Shown: positions 22,950 through 32,654, counted from the first letter of the stretch. The stretch is DNA of 64,000 nt from Frateuria edaphi (GCF_021117405.1 NZ_CP088251.1:62001-126000), one strand, 5' to 3'. Numbers and translations: made by a program. The notes: generated by a model from the letters alone, not told the origin.

Positions 22950-25900
22950 ATGAACCTCTCCGGCTCCTTCATCCGCCGCCCGATCGGCACCTCGCTGCTG
23001 GCCATGGGCGTGATCCTCGCCGGGATGATCTGCTATGCGTTGCTGGGCGTGTCCGCGCTGCCGCAGATGCAGTTCCCGGTGATCTTCGTGCAGGCGCAGG
23101 AGGCCGGTGCCGATGCCAGCACCATCGCCTCGACCGTGGCCGCACCGCTGGAGCGCCACCTGGGCCAGGTGCCGGGCATCGAGTCGATGCGCTCGCACAG
23201 TTCCGAAGGCCGCGCGGTGGTGTTTCTCATGTTCCGCGGTGGCACCAACCTGGACTCGGCAGCGCGCGATGTGCAAGCGGCGATCAACGCCGCGGCTCCG
23301 GACCTGCCCCCCGGCCTGAACAGCCCGCCCAGCTACGAGAAGGCCAACCCCAACGACGACCCGGTCATCGCCTTCGCGCTTACCTCCGATACCGAATCGG
23401 CCGCCACGCTTTTCAACGTGGCCGACTCCCTGCTGGCCCAACGCCTGCGTCAGTTGCCGGGCGTATCCCAGGTGGAGATCGCCGGCGCCGCGACGCCGGC
23501 GATCCGCGTGGACATCGACCTGCACGCGCTCAGCGCCATGGGCCTGACGCCCGACCAATTGCGCAACGCGCTAACCGCGGCCAACGTCACCTCGCCGCAG
23601 GGTTTCCTGTCCAACGGCGCGACCACGATGGCGGTGACCGCCAACGACCAGCTGCACAGCGCCGACGACTTCGCCGGACTGATCATTGCCGTGCGCGGCG
23701 GGGTGCCGATCCGCCTTTCGGACGTGGCCCATGTCTACGCCGGCCAGCAGGACGCCTACCAGGCGGCCTGGTTCCAGGGCAAACCCGCGGTGCTGATGTA
23801 TGTCTACAAGAAGGCCGACGCCAACGTCATCGCCACCGTCGATGCGGTCAAGGACCAGGTGCCCGCGCTGCGCGCATACCTCTCGCCCGGCACCGTACTC
23901 ACCCCGTACTTCGACGGTACCCCGACCATCCGCGCCTCGCTGCACGAGGTGCAGGCGACGCTGCTGATCTCGCTGGCGATGGTGGTGCTGACCATGGCGC
24001 TGTTCCTGCGCCGGCTCGCGCCCACGCTGATCGCCGCGCTGACCGTGCCGCTCTCGCTCGCCGGCGCCTTCGTGGTGATGTACACGCTCGGCTACACGCT
24101 CAACAACCTCACGCTGCTGGCGCTGGTGATCGCGATCGGCTTCGTGGTGGACGATGCGATCGTGGTGATCGAGAACGTGATCCGGCATATCGACCAGGGC
24201 ATGCCGCGATTGCAGGCCGCGCTGACCGGCGCGCGCGAGATCGGCTTCACCGTGGTCTCGATCACCGCCTCGCTGATCGCGGTGTTCATTCCGCTGTTGT
24301 TCGCGCCGGGCATCACCGGCATGTTCATGCACGAGTTCACGATGACGCTGGTCGCGGCGATCGCCATGTCCGCGCTGATCTCGCTCACCCTGACGCCCTC
24401 GCTGTGCGCGCTGTTCCTGCGCGGCCACGCCAACGCGAAACCCTCGCGGCTGGGCCACGCGCTGGATCGCTTCCACGCCGGCATGCTGCGCGCCTACACC
24501 CGTTCGCTGGACTTCGCCCTGCGTCACGCGCTGGCGCTGTCGCTGACGCCGCTGGTGCTGATCGTGGCCACGTTCTTCCTGTTCGGCGCAGTCAAGAGCG
24601 GGCTGTTCCCCAAACAGGATACGGGGCTGATCTGGGGCCGCGCCAGCGCCAGCGCGACGGTGTCCTTCAAGGATGCGATCGCGCGCCAGGACCGGCTCAC
24701 CGCGATGCTGCTGGCCGACCCGGACGTCAAGGCGGTCGGCTCGCGCCTGGGCATCAACTGGCAGGGCACCAGCGGCTCGTTCAACATCGAGCTGAAGACC
24801 CGTGGTGAAGGCCGCACCGACGACACCTTCGCCGTGCTCGCACGCCTCTCGGCCAAGGCCGACCGCTTTCCCGACCTCGACCTGCGCCTGCGCCCGATCC
24901 AGGATCTGCCCAGCGGCGGCGGGGGCGGCGGCAACCAGGGCGCGCAGTACCAGGTCTCGCTGCAGGGTGACGACCTCGCCGAACTGCAGCAGTGGTTGCC
25001 GAAACTTATCAACGCGCTGAAGAAGAACCCGAAGTTCGAGGACGTCGGCAGCGACATCGACGACGCCGGCCTGCGCCAGAACGTGGTGATCGACCGCGAC
25101 ACCGCCGCGCGCCTGGGCGTCTCCATCGGCACCATCGACGGCGCGCTGTACAACGCGTTCGGCCAGCGCCAGGTGTCGACCATTTACTCGGACATCAACC
25201 AGTACAAGGTGGTGCTCAACGCGCTGCCCTCGCAGACCGCCACGCCGGCGGCGATCAACCGCATCTACGTTCGCTCGGACAGCGGCCGGATGATCCCGCT
25301 GGGCGCGCTGGCGCACATGGAGCCGGGACTCGCGCCGACCTCGGTCTCGCACGAGGACCAGCACACCACGATGGACCTCTCGTTCAATCTCGCCAAGGGC
25401 GTGAGCATGGGCGAGGCGATGGGCATCGTGCAGCGCACCGTCGAGGACCTGCGCATGCCTGGCGACATCCGCCTCAACGTGGGCGGCGACTTCCGCCGCT
25501 TCATGGAAACCCAGAGCGGCATGGGCTGGCTGATCCTGGCGGCGATCCTCACCGTCTACATCGTGCTGGGCATGCTCTACGAGAGCCTGATACATCCGGT
25601 GACCATTCTCTCGACGCTGCCGGCGGCGGGTGTGGGCGCGTTGCTCGCGCTGTGGCTGACCGGCACCGAGCTTTCGGTGATTTCGCAGATCGCGCTGGTG
25701 CTTTTGATCGGCATCGTCAAGAAGAACGCGATCATGATGATCGACTTCGCGCTGGTGGCCGAACGCGAGCACGGCAAGGCGCCGCTGGATGCCGTGCGCG
25801 AGGCCTGCATCGTGCGTTTCCGCCCGATCATGATGACCACGATGGTGGCGATCCTGGCGGCGTTGCCGATCGCGATCGGGTTGGGCGAGGGTTCGGAGTT

Positions 25901-26063
25901 GCGGCGCCCGCTGGGTATCGCGTTGATCGGCGGCCTGCTGATCTCGCAGAGCCTGACGTTGCTCAGCACGCCGGCGCTGTACGTGATCTTCTCGTGCCTG
26001 GCGGCGCGCTGGCGTGCCTTCCGCTCACGGCATCGCCGCCGCGAGATGGTCGAGGCTTCCTGA
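22950..26063 (+). CDS. RND efflux pump permease 2 (MdtC-like)
   Basis: A protein of 1037 residues beginning NLSGSFIRRPIGTSLLAMGV, with the TM4 motif GFVVDDAIVVIENVIRHID carrying the proton-relay Asp pair, and GIVKKNAIMMIDFALVAE near the end. It is a paralogue of the pump before it and about the length of MdtC. The pair probably makes an MdtBC-type mixed pump served by the adaptor at 17768. A 532-base gap filled with repeats lies between them, so it may be read from the same transcript or from an added promoter in the gap. Confidence 0.93.
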   Translation: MNLSGSFIRRPIGTSLLAMGVILAGMICYALLGVSALPQMQFPVIFVQAQEAGADASTIASTVAAPLERHLGQVPGIESMRSHSSEGRAVVFLMFRGGTNLDSAARDVQAAINAAAPDLPPGLNSPPSYEKANPNDDPVIAFALTSDTESAATLFNVADSLLAQRLRQLPGVSQVEIAGAATPAIRVDIDLHALSAMGLTPDQLRNALTAANVTSPQGFLSNGATTMAVTANDQLHSADDFAGLIIAVRGGVPIRLSDVAHVYAGQQDAYQAAWFQGKPAVLMYVYKKADANVIATVDAVKDQVPALRAYLSPGTVLTPYFDGTPTIRASLHEVQATLLISLAMVVLTMALFLRRLAPTLIAALTVPLSLAGAFVVMYTLGYTLNNLTLLALVIAIGFVVDDAIVVIENVIRHIDQGMPRLQAALTGAREIGFTVVSITASLIAVFIPLLFAPGITGMFMHEFTMTLVAAIAMSALISLTLTPSLCALFLRGHANAKPSRLGHALDRFHAGMLRAYTRSLDFALRHALALSLTPLVLIVATFFLFGAVKSGLFPKQDTGLIWGRASASATVSFKDAIARQDRLTAMLLADPDVKAVGSRLGINWQGTSGSFNIELKTRGEGRTDDTFAVLARLSAKADRFPDLDLRLRPIQDLPSGGGGGGNQGAQYQVSLQGDDLAELQQWLPKLINALKKNPKFEDVGSDIDDAGLRQNVVIDRDTAARLGVSIGTIDGALYNAFGQRQVSTIYSDINQYKVVLNALPSQTATPAAINRIYVRSDSGRMIPLGALAHMEPGLAPTSVSHEDQHTTMDLSFNLAKGVSMGEAMGIVQRTVEDLRMPGDIRLNVGGDFRRFMETQSGMGWLILAAILTVYIVLGMLYESLIHPVTILSTLPAAGVGALLALWLTGTELSVISQIALVLLIGIVKKNAIMMIDFALVAEREHGKAPLDAVREACIVRFRPIMMTTMVAILAALPIAIGLGEGSELRRPLGIALIGGLLISQSLTLLSTPALYVIFSCLAARWRAFRSRHRRREMVEAS

Positions 26064-26065
26064 TC

Positions 26066-26115
26066 CCGCTCCCTCTTCTCTCCGGGGAGAGGGTTGGGGT
26101 GAGGGCCGGGGCTTG
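26066..26115. repeat. CTCTCCGGGGAGAG...GGGGTGAGGG intergenic repeat
   Basis: CTCTCCGGGGAGAG is a perfect hairpin, followed by GGTTGGGGTGAGGG. It lies between the second RND pump and the convergent phosphoesterase gene and may help end both transcripts. Confidence 0.65.
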
Positions 26116-26225
26116 CCGGTAAGCCCGTTGGGGCGTTAACGCCAAGCAAGACAGCCTCCCTGCGAAGTCATCCCATGAACCGTCCACACCGCGGGCCCTC
26201 CGCCCAAAGAGGAGACGGAACAAGA

Positions 26226-27914
26226 CTACGCGTCGCCAAATTCCAGCGCGGCCGTGAGATCGCCCGGTGCAGGCCCGCCGGCGGCCCGCATGGACTCCTC
26301 GCGCAGCGTCAGTCCGGGCAGCTTGCGCAGACCGAAGCGGCGGGTCAGGAAGCGCGCGATCGAGCCGGTGTCGTAGACCGTGTGGTCGACGTGCCCCTTC
26401 TTCGCATGCGGCGACACGATGATCGCCGGGACACGCGAACCTGGCCCCCAGCGGTCGCCCTTGGGTGGCGCCACGTGGTCCCACCAGCCGCCGTTCTCGT
26501 CGACCGTGACGACCACCAGCAGGCCCGGCCACGCGGGTGATTTCTGCAGCGCCTCGATCACCGTCATGACGTGACGGTCGCCCGCATCCACGTCCGAATA
26601 CCCCGCGTGCATGTTGAGGTCGCCCTGCGGCTTGTAGAACGTCACCGGCGGCAGCGTGCCGGCGGCGACGGCGGCGAGGAAGTGATTGGTCTCGGGGGTC
26701 TCGCCCACGCCTGCATCGCGCAGGTGCCGGTCACGCGCCGCGGTGCCCGGCGCGTATGCGGTGAAGTAGTTGAACGGCTGGTGGTGCGGCTGGAAGTTGG
26801 GCCGCTGGGGGAAGTCGGCCTGGTCGCCGTCGCCCTTGCCCTCGAGCGCCAGTTTCCAGCCGCCGGCGTACCAGGCCCAGTCCACGCCCGCCTCCGAAAG
26901 CACGTCGCCGATGGTCGCGTGCTGCTGTGGCACCACCGTGTTGGCGCTGCCGGGATCGGCGCGGGTGGGATCGTTCGGGTCCTTGGAGAAACCCGGTGCG
27001 TAGGGCGGCCCCATCGTGTTGACCGCCCAGAAGTCGGGCGTCAGCGAATTGGGCGTCAGTGTTTCGGGCTTGCCCTGCATCGCGCTGGCGGGCGAGTCGT
27101 GGGCGAGCTTGAGGTGGATGTCGGTGGCCTCTCCGCTGACCGTCTGCGCGATATTGAAGCGGGCCGGGCTCTGGTCCGCGTGCGGGTAGTAGGGCGGCTG
27201 CGCGGCGATCAAATACTGGTGGTTGAGGAAGGAGCCACCGAAGGCGCCCATGAAGAAGTGGTCGCACAAGGTGTATTGGCGCGCCAGCTGCCACAACCGC
27301 AGGTTCGCCGCGTTGTCGCCGTAGTAGCCCATCACCAGCGCGCCGGAGTCACCCCAGGCCACGAAGCCGTCGTTCTTGCCGCCGTTGATCTGGCGCTGGT
27401 TCTCGTAGAAGCGGTGCCAGAGGTCGCGCGTGACCACGCCCTGCGGCAGCGGTTCGCCTCCGCCGGTGCGCAGCGCCCACGGCCCGTTGGGCAGGCCGGT
27501 GAGGTCCTCCTGGCGCACGACGTATTTGCGATGGTTGACCACCTGCTCGTGCGGCGCCACGCCGTGCCATATCGGGGGGAGCTGCTTGAGCACCGAACCG
27601 TCGCGGTCGCGCTGCAGATATTGCTCGGGCTTGAGCCCCGAGAGCGGCTCGGCCACGCCGGGAAAGTTCGCGAACAGGTTGTTGAAGCTGCGGTTCTCGG
27701 CGTAGATCACCACCACGCGCTGGATGTGCCGGCGCAGCAGCGCGTCCAGCTTCGTCGGCGGGAGCGCCGCGCTTCTCGCGTTCGCCACGGCATCGACGCT
27801 GGCGCCGCCCAGTGCCAGACCGGCGCCGGCCGCGGCCAGGCCGCCGAGCAGGCGGCGGCGTTGCGGGTCGGTCGGCTGTTCGTCACTGTCCGGGGGCAGG
27901 GGAAGGTCGGACAT
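26226..27914 (-). CDS. Exported phosphoesterase (phospholipase C / AcpA acid phosphatase family)
   Basis: A protein of 562 residues with a twin-arginine type signal (RRRLLGGLAAAGAGLALGGA). The catalytic region opens with VVVIYAENRSFNNLF and closes with VVVTVDENGGWWDHVAPP, the two metal-site motifs of bacterial phospholipase C and AcpA-type acid phosphatases. It is probably a periplasmic or secreted enzyme that removes phosphate from lipids or other esters. The start ATG at 27914 has GAGGAG upstream. It stands alone, convergent to the RND operon and transcribed in the same direction as the Lrp regulator beside it. Confidence 0.9.
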   Translation of the reverse strand: MSDLPLPPDSDEQPTDPQRRRLLGGLAAAGAGLALGGASVDAVANARSAALPPTKLDALLRRHIQRVVVIYAENRSFNNLFANFPGVAEPLSGLKPEQYLQRDRDGSVLKQLPPIWHGVAPHEQVVNHRKYVVRQEDLTGLPNGPWALRTGGGEPLPQGVVTRDLWHRFYENQRQINGGKNDGFVAWGDSGALVMGYYGDNAANLRLWQLARQYTLCDHFFMGAFGGSFLNHQYLIAAQPPYYPHADQSPARFNIAQTVSGEATDIHLKLAHDSPASAMQGKPETLTPNSLTPDFWAVNTMGPPYAPGFSKDPNDPTRADPGSANTVVPQQHATIGDVLSEAGVDWAWYAGGWKLALEGKGDGDQADFPQRPNFQPHHQPFNYFTAYAPGTAARDRHLRDAGVGETPETNHFLAAVAAGTLPPVTFYKPQGDLNMHAGYSDVDAGDRHVMTVIEALQKSPAWPGLLVVVTVDENGGWWDHVAPPKGDRWGPGSRVPAIIVSPHAKKGHVDHTVYDTGSIARFLTRRFGLRKLPGLTLREESMRAAGGPAPGDLTAALEFGDA

Positions 27915-27981
27915 CGGGGGCTCCTCGGTGCGTTCAGGGGTGCAGTATGCCGTCATCCGGTGGGCTCACCCCACCCGCCCC

Positions 27982-28479
27982 TCAGCCCTCCACCGCGTGC
28001 GCCGCCTGCCACATCGCGCGCGTCAGCGGCCGGTTCGTGTGCGGCGTCTGCAACACCACCAGCGTAGTCGTGCTCACGCTGGGGTGGATCTTCAGGAGCC
28101 GGTCAAGCACCGCTTCAAGGTGCGCCACCGACAGCGCGACCACGTGCAGCAGCGCCGAGTCCTCGCCAGCGAGTCGGCGGCACTCGAGCACCTCGGGAAC
28201 GTCGGTTACCAAGGCGCCGATGCGTGCGCAGATACCGCCGTCGCAACGCAGGCGGATCATCGCGTCGATGCTGTAACCCAGGCGCTTCGGATCCACCACG
28301 GCGCGGTAGCCGGCGATGATGCCGGCTTCCTCCAGCCGCTTCACCCGCTCGGCCACCGCCGGCGCGGACAGGCCGACCTGCCGGCCCAGCTCCGCGTAGC
28401 CTTGCCGCGCATCCTGCTGCAGCGCTTCGAGCAGCTGCCAGTCGCGGGCGTCCAGTTCCGGTTTCGATACGAAGGCCAT
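27982..28479 (-). CDS. Lrp/AsnC-family regulator
   Basis: A protein of 165 residues. The N-terminal winged helix (LLEALQQDARQGYAELGRQVG, then SAPAVAERVKRLEEAGIIAGY) and the C-terminal RAM domain (VVDPKRLGYSIDAMIRL...) are complete. Such proteins sense amino acids. It is divergent from the EamA transporter gene, 114 bases away, so it probably controls that exporter. Start ATG at 28479. Confidence 0.92.
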   Translation of the reverse strand: MAFVSKPELDARDWQLLEALQQDARQGYAELGRQVGLSAPAVAERVKRLEEAGIIAGYRAVVDPKRLGYSIDAMIRLRCDGGICARIGALVTDVPEVLECRRLAGEDSALLHVVALSVAHLEAVLDRLLKIHPSVSTTTLVVLQTPHTNRPLTRAMWQAAHAVEG

Positions 28480-28593
28480 GATGGGAACCTGCAATTCGTT
28501 CGTTGGCGAAGCATGCCATTCTGGCTTGGTTGCATCCTTCCTGCGCACCCCGCCCGTCACTAGGATGCGCACTTCCCCGCACCGGAATTCCCC

Positions 28594-29508
28594 ATGGATA
28601 CCCCCCGTCTGGACGGGCGGACGCTGGCCCTGATCGGCGTCGCCCTGGTCACCTGGTCGTCCGCCTACGCGGCGATCGCCTTCGCGCTGCCGGCCTTCAC
28701 GCCGGGCGAGGTGGCGTTCGCGCGCCTGGGCATAGGCTCGCTCTGTTTCGCGCTGTGGCTGCTGGTCAAGCGCCCGCCGCTGCCGGCCCGGCGCGACTGG
28801 CCGCAGCTGGTGGCGCTGGGCGTGATCGGCCTGACCGTCTATCACATGGCGCTCAACTACGCCGAAACCCGCATTGCCAGCGGTACCGCGGCGATCCTGA
28901 TCTCGCTGGTGCCGGCCGCGACCGCGGCGCTCTCGGCGCTGTGGCTGCGCGAGCGTTTGCCGGCGCGCACGCTGGCGGGCCTGGGCGTGGCGCTGGTCGG
29001 CGTGGTGATGGTGGTGCTCGCCAGCGGCAAGCAGGTGAAGTTCGAGCCGATGGCCGCACTGGTGTTGCTCAGCGTGGCCGCCTCGGCGATCTACTTCGTC
29101 GGGCAGAAGCCGCTGTTCGCGCGTTCGAGCGTGTTCGGCGTCACCGCGTTCACCTTCTTCGCCGGCACCCTGGGCGCGTTGCCGTTCGCCACCCACCTGC
29201 CGCAGGCACTGGCCGCCGCGCCGTGGCCGCGCATCGGCGCGCTGCTGTGGCTGGGCTTCGCGCCCACCTTCGTCGGCTACATCGCCTGGAACATCGCCAT
29301 CCACCGCAGCTCGGCCTCGCAGGTGTCCAGCTTCATCTACTTCTCGCCGCCGATCGCCGTGCTGATCGGCTGGTTCTGGCTCGGCGAACGGCCCGGGCTG
29401 CTGACCCTGGTTGGTGGCGCGGTCACCGTCGGCGGCGTGATCCTGGCCAACATGCGCCGGCGCGCCGCAGTGCGCACCGTCCGCCAAACCGCCGCCTGCA
29501 AACCGTAG
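28594..29508 (+). CDS. EamA-family drug/metabolite transporter (DMT)
   Basis: A protein of 304 residues with about ten hydrophobic segments in two EamA repeats; the repeats show ALVTWSSAYAAIAF at the start and LLWLGFAPTFVGYIAWNIAI in the second half. Likely role: export of an amino acid or small metabolite across the inner membrane. The divergent Lrp-type gene suggests an amino-acid-linked signal. It ends in a GGGCTTCAGCCCACC-type repeat; the GST gene follows after 72 bases. Confidence 0.88.
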   Translation: MDTPRLDGRTLALIGVALVTWSSAYAAIAFALPAFTPGEVAFARLGIGSLCFALWLLVKRPPLPARRDWPQLVALGVIGLTVYHMALNYAETRIASGTAAILISLVPAATAALSALWLRERLPARTLAGLGVALVGVVMVVLASGKQVKFEPMAALVLLSVAASAIYFVGQKPLFARSSVFGVTAFTFFAGTLGALPFATHLPQALAAAPWPRIGALLWLGFAPTFVGYIAWNIAIHRSSASQVSSFIYFSPPIAVLIGWFWLGERPGLLTLVGGAVTVGGVILANMRRRAAVRTVRQTAACKP

Positions 29509-29575
29509 GGCGGGCTTCAGCCCACCATCGACACACCGGAGCGGTGGGCTTGAGCCCGCCGTGCAACCGCGAGGA
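29508..29575. repeat. GGGCTTCAGCCCACC repeat doublet
   Basis: GGGCGGGCTTCAGCCCACC and GGTGGGCTTGAGCCCGCC lie in opposite orientation around a short spacer and can form a stem-loop after the EamA gene. The family also overlaps acpH at 16770. Confidence 0.7.
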
Positions 29576-29580
29576 ATGCC

Positions 29581-30264
29581 ATGGAACTCTTCATCGCCAA
29601 CAAGAACTACTCGTCCTGGTCGCTGCGGCCTTGGCTGCTGATGGTCGAGCAGGGCATCCCGTTCGAGGAACACATGGTCGCCCTGCGCGACGGATCCAGC
29701 TGGGATGCCTTCCGCGCCTTCGCGCCCAACGGCAAGGTGCCGTGCCTGCGCGATGGCGACACGGTGGTGTGGGATTCGCTGGCGATCGTCGAATACCTGG
29801 CCGAGCGCCACCCGGGCGTGTGGCCGGCCGACGCAAAGGCGCGCGCCTGGGCCCGCTGCGCCAGCGCCGAGATGCATTCGGGCTTCACCGCCCTGCGCAC
29901 CACGTGCCCGATGAACTGCGCCGTGCGCGTGCAACTGCATGGCATCGACGCGCCGCTGCGGCGCGACCTCGCGCGCCTGGCGGAGCTGTGGGGTGAAGGG
30001 CTCGCGCGCTTCGGCGGATCGTTCCTGGCGGGCCATGCCTTCAGCGCCGTGGATGCGTTCTTCGCCCCGGTTGCCTGGCGCATCCTGAGCTACGGACTGC
30101 CGCTGGACGAGACCTCGCTCGCCTACGCCACGCGCCTGCGCGAACTGCCGGGGATGCAGCGCTGGTACGCCGCGGCGCTTGCCGAGACGGTGCGCCTCAA
30201 GGACAGCGAGGAAACCGCGTGCCGCGTCGGCACGCTGCGCGAGGACCTGCGCGCACCGGCCTGA
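29581..30264 (+). CDS. Glutathione S-transferase, YfcF-like
   Basis: A protein of 227 residues. The N-terminal thioredoxin fold begins ELFIANKNYSSWSLRPWLLM, where a Ser of NYSSWS is the likely glutathione-activating residue, and has cis-Pro in GKVPCLRDG; the C-terminal half is the all-helical GST domain. It probably detoxifies electrophiles or acts on peroxides. ATG at 29581. It ends three bases before the convergent FmdE-like gene, so there is no room for a separate terminator. Confidence 0.9.
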   Translation: MELFIANKNYSSWSLRPWLLMVEQGIPFEEHMVALRDGSSWDAFRAFAPNGKVPCLRDGDTVVWDSLAIVEYLAERHPGVWPADAKARAWARCASAEMHSGFTALRTTCPMNCAVRVQLHGIDAPLRRDLARLAELWGEGLARFGGSFLAGHAFSAVDAFFAPVAWRILSYGLPLDETSLAYATRLRELPGMQRWYAAALAETVRLKDSEETACRVGTLREDLRAPA

Positions 30265-30267
30265 GCG

Positions 30268-30888
30268 TCAGGCCAGCGCTGCGACGCGGACCACCGCCGG
30301 ATCATTCGCATGGTCCAGCAGGAGGCGCCGCACGCGGTCCTGCCACAGCGCGCCGAACGCGCGCCGCTGCTCGGCGGTCGCCGACGGCGCCAGCGCCTTG
30401 GCCATGCGCTCGCGCAGGCCGGGTGGCGATGGCACGTGGGAGAGATCCAGTTCCACCCGCACCGCCTGGCCGGTGTCCCGCCGCTGGAAGCGCACGCCCG
30501 GCGCTTCATCCGCCGTCCCATAGCGCAGCAGGCCCTGGCGCACGAAGCGCCCGCCGATGCCATGGAAACCGTTGGCCGACGCCGCGCCGGTGATCAGCGT
30601 CAGCACCTGCGCGACCACGCCGGTGGTGCCCTCCTGTTCCGGTGCGCCCATGCGCACCGACACGCCGCCGCGCTCGGCGGGGGCGCCGGGGTAGAGTGCG
30701 CGCAGCGCAGCGCGCGCCATGAGGAAGGCGCCGGCCACGGTCGGACACGAGTGGCCCGCCAGCCGCACCGCGTCGGCATAGCCGTAGACCAGCAGGCCAT
30801 CATCGGACGCACCCAGCAGCGCGGCCAGCGGGTCGCGCACGGTGATGCGCGGCGCGAGGTCGAAAAACGCAGGGAACGCCATGCTCAC
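30268..30888 (-). CDS. FmdE-domain protein
   Basis: A protein of 206 residues with AGHSCPTVAGAFLMAR at about 44-59, the His46/Cys48 motif of FmdE proteins (named from the formylmethanofuran dehydrogenase operon), which bind metal in studied cases. No methanogenesis genes exist in such bacteria, so the job is probably in metal or molybdenum handling, or in anaerobic metabolism; this is inference. Its GTG start at 30888 overlaps the stop of the DUF2249 gene (GTGA); ATG at 30882 is an alternative. Confidence 0.75.
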   Translation of the reverse strand: MSMAFPAFFDLAPRITVRDPLAALLGASDDGLLVYGYADAVRLAGHSCPTVAGAFLMARAALRALYPGAPAERGGVSVRMGAPEQEGTTGVVAQVLTLITGAASANGFHGIGGRFVRQGLLRYGTADEAPGVRFQRRDTGQAVRVELDLSHVPSPPGLRERMAKALAPSATAEQRRAFGALWQDRVRRLLLDHANDPAVVRVAALA

Positions 30889-31151
30889 TCGCCGGGCAGG
30901 CCGACGATGCCGAAATCCACCACGACTGCCTGCGGACCGCGCTCGCGGTAGCTGACCGTCAGATACTCGCCGAAGCGTTCGCGCAGTTGCGCCAGCAGCG
31001 GCAGCGGGTCGTGGTCGTTGATGAAGCGCATCGTCTCGCCCGAGCGCAACGCGCCCAGCGCGCCGAAGATCGCCGAGTGACGGAAGCGGCGAGCGATGCC
31101 GCGGGCGTCGAAGATGTGGATGTTCTGTTCGGGACTGAGATTGGCGTGCAT
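30885..31151 (-). CDS. DUF2249-domain protein
   Basis: A protein of 88 residues with FDARGIARRFRHSAIFGALGAL and the later DHDPLPLLAQLRERFG, a TusA-like alpha/beta fold of the DUF2249 family. Such genes are often found next to hemerythrin and nitrogen-oxide metabolism genes; the function is not known. ATG at 31151 starts MHANLSPEQN. It overlaps the FmdE-like gene and is the first gene of a two-gene operon. Confidence 0.8.
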   Translation of the reverse strand: MHANLSPEQNIHIFDARGIARRFRHSAIFGALGALRSGETMRFINDHDPLPLLAQLRERFGEYLTVSYRERGPQAVVVDFGIVGLPGE

Positions 31152-31224
31152 GGCGGACACTCGCGGGATGGGAGCGTCACCCTACGGCCGCGCCCATCCC
31201 GTGCCCATGACATGGATCAGCCGA

Positions 31225-31860
31225 TCAGGATGTCGCCGGCGTGGCGGGAAGCCGCAGCGCGCGACGCCGGCCAAGCGCGGCAAAGGCGCGCGCAAGCAGC
31301 GGGATCGACAGCAGGAAGAAGTTGTTGTTGCCCGGCATGCGCCAGGCGGTGAGCAGGGCGATCGTCGCGGCGGTGGGCAGGGTCAGCGCACGCCAGCGCA
31401 AGGCGTTGATCTCCTCCGGCGGCACGTCCGCGCGCGTCCGCCCGGGCTTGAGCGCCAGCCGGAACAGCAGCAGTTGCAGCAGCCCGGCGGCAAGCAGGGT
31501 CGCCGAATAGAACACTTCCGGCACGCGCGCGAGCGGATTGGAGCTCATCAGCGCGGTGGCGAAGGGCATGAACGCGATCACCATCAGGAGCAGCATGTTC
31601 GGCCACATCAGCGTCGGCTCGTAGCCCTCCAGCACGCCGAACAGCCGGTGGTGCGCCACCCACAGCGCGCCGATGGTGAGGAAGCTCAGCGCGAAGCCCA
31701 TGAAGCTGGGCACCAGGTGCGCCAGCGCGGCGAGGTAGGCGGCATCGTCCAGCGTATCCAGCCGCGGCACGTGCACCTCGATCACCAGCAAGGTGATGGC
31801 GATGGCGAACACGGCGTCGGAAAAGGCCTTCAGGCGTTCGAGTTGCGCGCCGTGGTTCAT
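31225..31860 (-). CDS. TMEM175-family potassium channel-like protein (DUF1211)
   Basis: A protein of 211 residues with about six hydrophobic segments. The first one contains FSDAVFAIAITLLV, the FSD motif that lines the pore of TMEM175 channels; PSFMGFALSFLTIGALWVAHH follows in a later helix. Bacterial TMEM175 proteins are tetrameric, weakly K+-selective channels. It starts three bases after the ubiE stop, so it lies in a ubiE operon. Confidence 0.87.
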   Translation of the reverse strand: MNHGAQLERLKAFSDAVFAIAITLLVIEVHVPRLDTLDDAAYLAALAHLVPSFMGFALSFLTIGALWVAHHRLFGVLEGYEPTLMWPNMLLLMVIAFMPFATALMSSNPLARVPEVFYSATLLAAGLLQLLLFRLALKPGRTRADVPPEEINALRWRALTLPTAATIALLTAWRMPGNNNFFLLSIPLLARAFAALGRRRALRLPATPATS

Positions 31861-31863
31861 GCC

Positions 31864-32616
31864 TCAGAGCTTCCAGGCCTTGTGGATCGCCACGATGCCG
31901 TTGGTGAGGTTGCGCACTTCCACGCGGCCGAAACCGGCCGCTTCCATCATGCCCTTCAGGGTCTGCTGGTCCGGGTGCTTGCGGATCGATTCGGCCAGGT
32001 ACTGGTAGCTGTCCGCGTCGCCGGCGAAGAGCTGGCCGAGCTTCGGCAGTACCTTGAACGAATGGAAGTCGTAGAGCTTGCCGAACAGCTCGCTCTGCAC
32101 GCGCGAGAACTCCAGCACCAGCGCGCGGCCGCCCGGCTTCAACACGCGGCAGATGTCGGCCAGCGCCTTGTCTTTGTCGGTGACGTTGCGCAGGCCGAAG
32201 GCCATGGTCACCGCGTCGAAACTGTTGTCCGGGAAGGGCAGGCACTCGGCGTTCAACTGCGCCCAGCGCAGCCCGCCGACCAGGCCGCGGTCGGTCATCC
32301 GGTCGCGGCCCACGCCGAGCATGGCGGCGTTGATGTCGCCCACCACCACCTCGCCCTCGTCGCCGACCACCGGCTTGAGCAGCGCGGCGATGTCGCCGGT
32401 GCCGCCGGCCAGGTCCAGCACGCGGTCGCCGCGCCGCACGCCGCTGATCGCCACGAAGTGGCGCTTCCATAGCCGGTGCACGCCGAACGACATCAGGTCG
32501 TTCATCAGGTCGTAGCTGCGCGCGACCGAGGTGAATACCTGGCCGACCAGCTTCTGCTTCTCCGTTACCGGTACGTCGCGGAAGCCGAAATGGGTGGTCT
32601 TGGACTGCTCGCTCAT
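31864..32616 (-). CDS. ubiE: Ubiquinone/menaquinone C-methyltransferase
   Basis: A protein of 250 residues. It opens [21 protein letters not shown] and has the SAM-binding motif [15 protein letters not shown], then [15 protein letters not shown] and [22 protein letters not shown] at the end, all typical of UbiE/COQ5. It methylates the quinone ring in ubiquinone synthesis. The ATG at 32616 is chosen over an upstream Met at 32643. The TMEM175-like gene follows at once. Confidence 0.96.
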   Translation of the reverse strand: MSEQSKTTHFGFRDVPVTEKQKLVGQVFTSVARSYDLMNDLMSFGVHRLWKRHFVAISGVRRGDRVLDLAGGTGDIAALLKPVVGDEGEVVVGDINAAMLGVGRDRMTDRGLVGGLRWAQLNAECLPFPDNSFDAVTMAFGLRNVTDKDKALADICRVLKPGGRALVLEFSRVQSELFGKLYDFHSFKVLPKLGQLFAGDADSYQYLAESIRKHPDQQTLKGMMEAAGFGRVEVRNLTNGIVAIHKAWKL

Positions 32617-32654
32617 GGGCGGCAATGCTACAGCCTTTCGCATGCGGTCTTGGC

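Noticed and set aside
23571..25772. A 733-codon minus-strand frame across the second RND pump gene
   Set aside because: Same type of GC-driven shadow as above.
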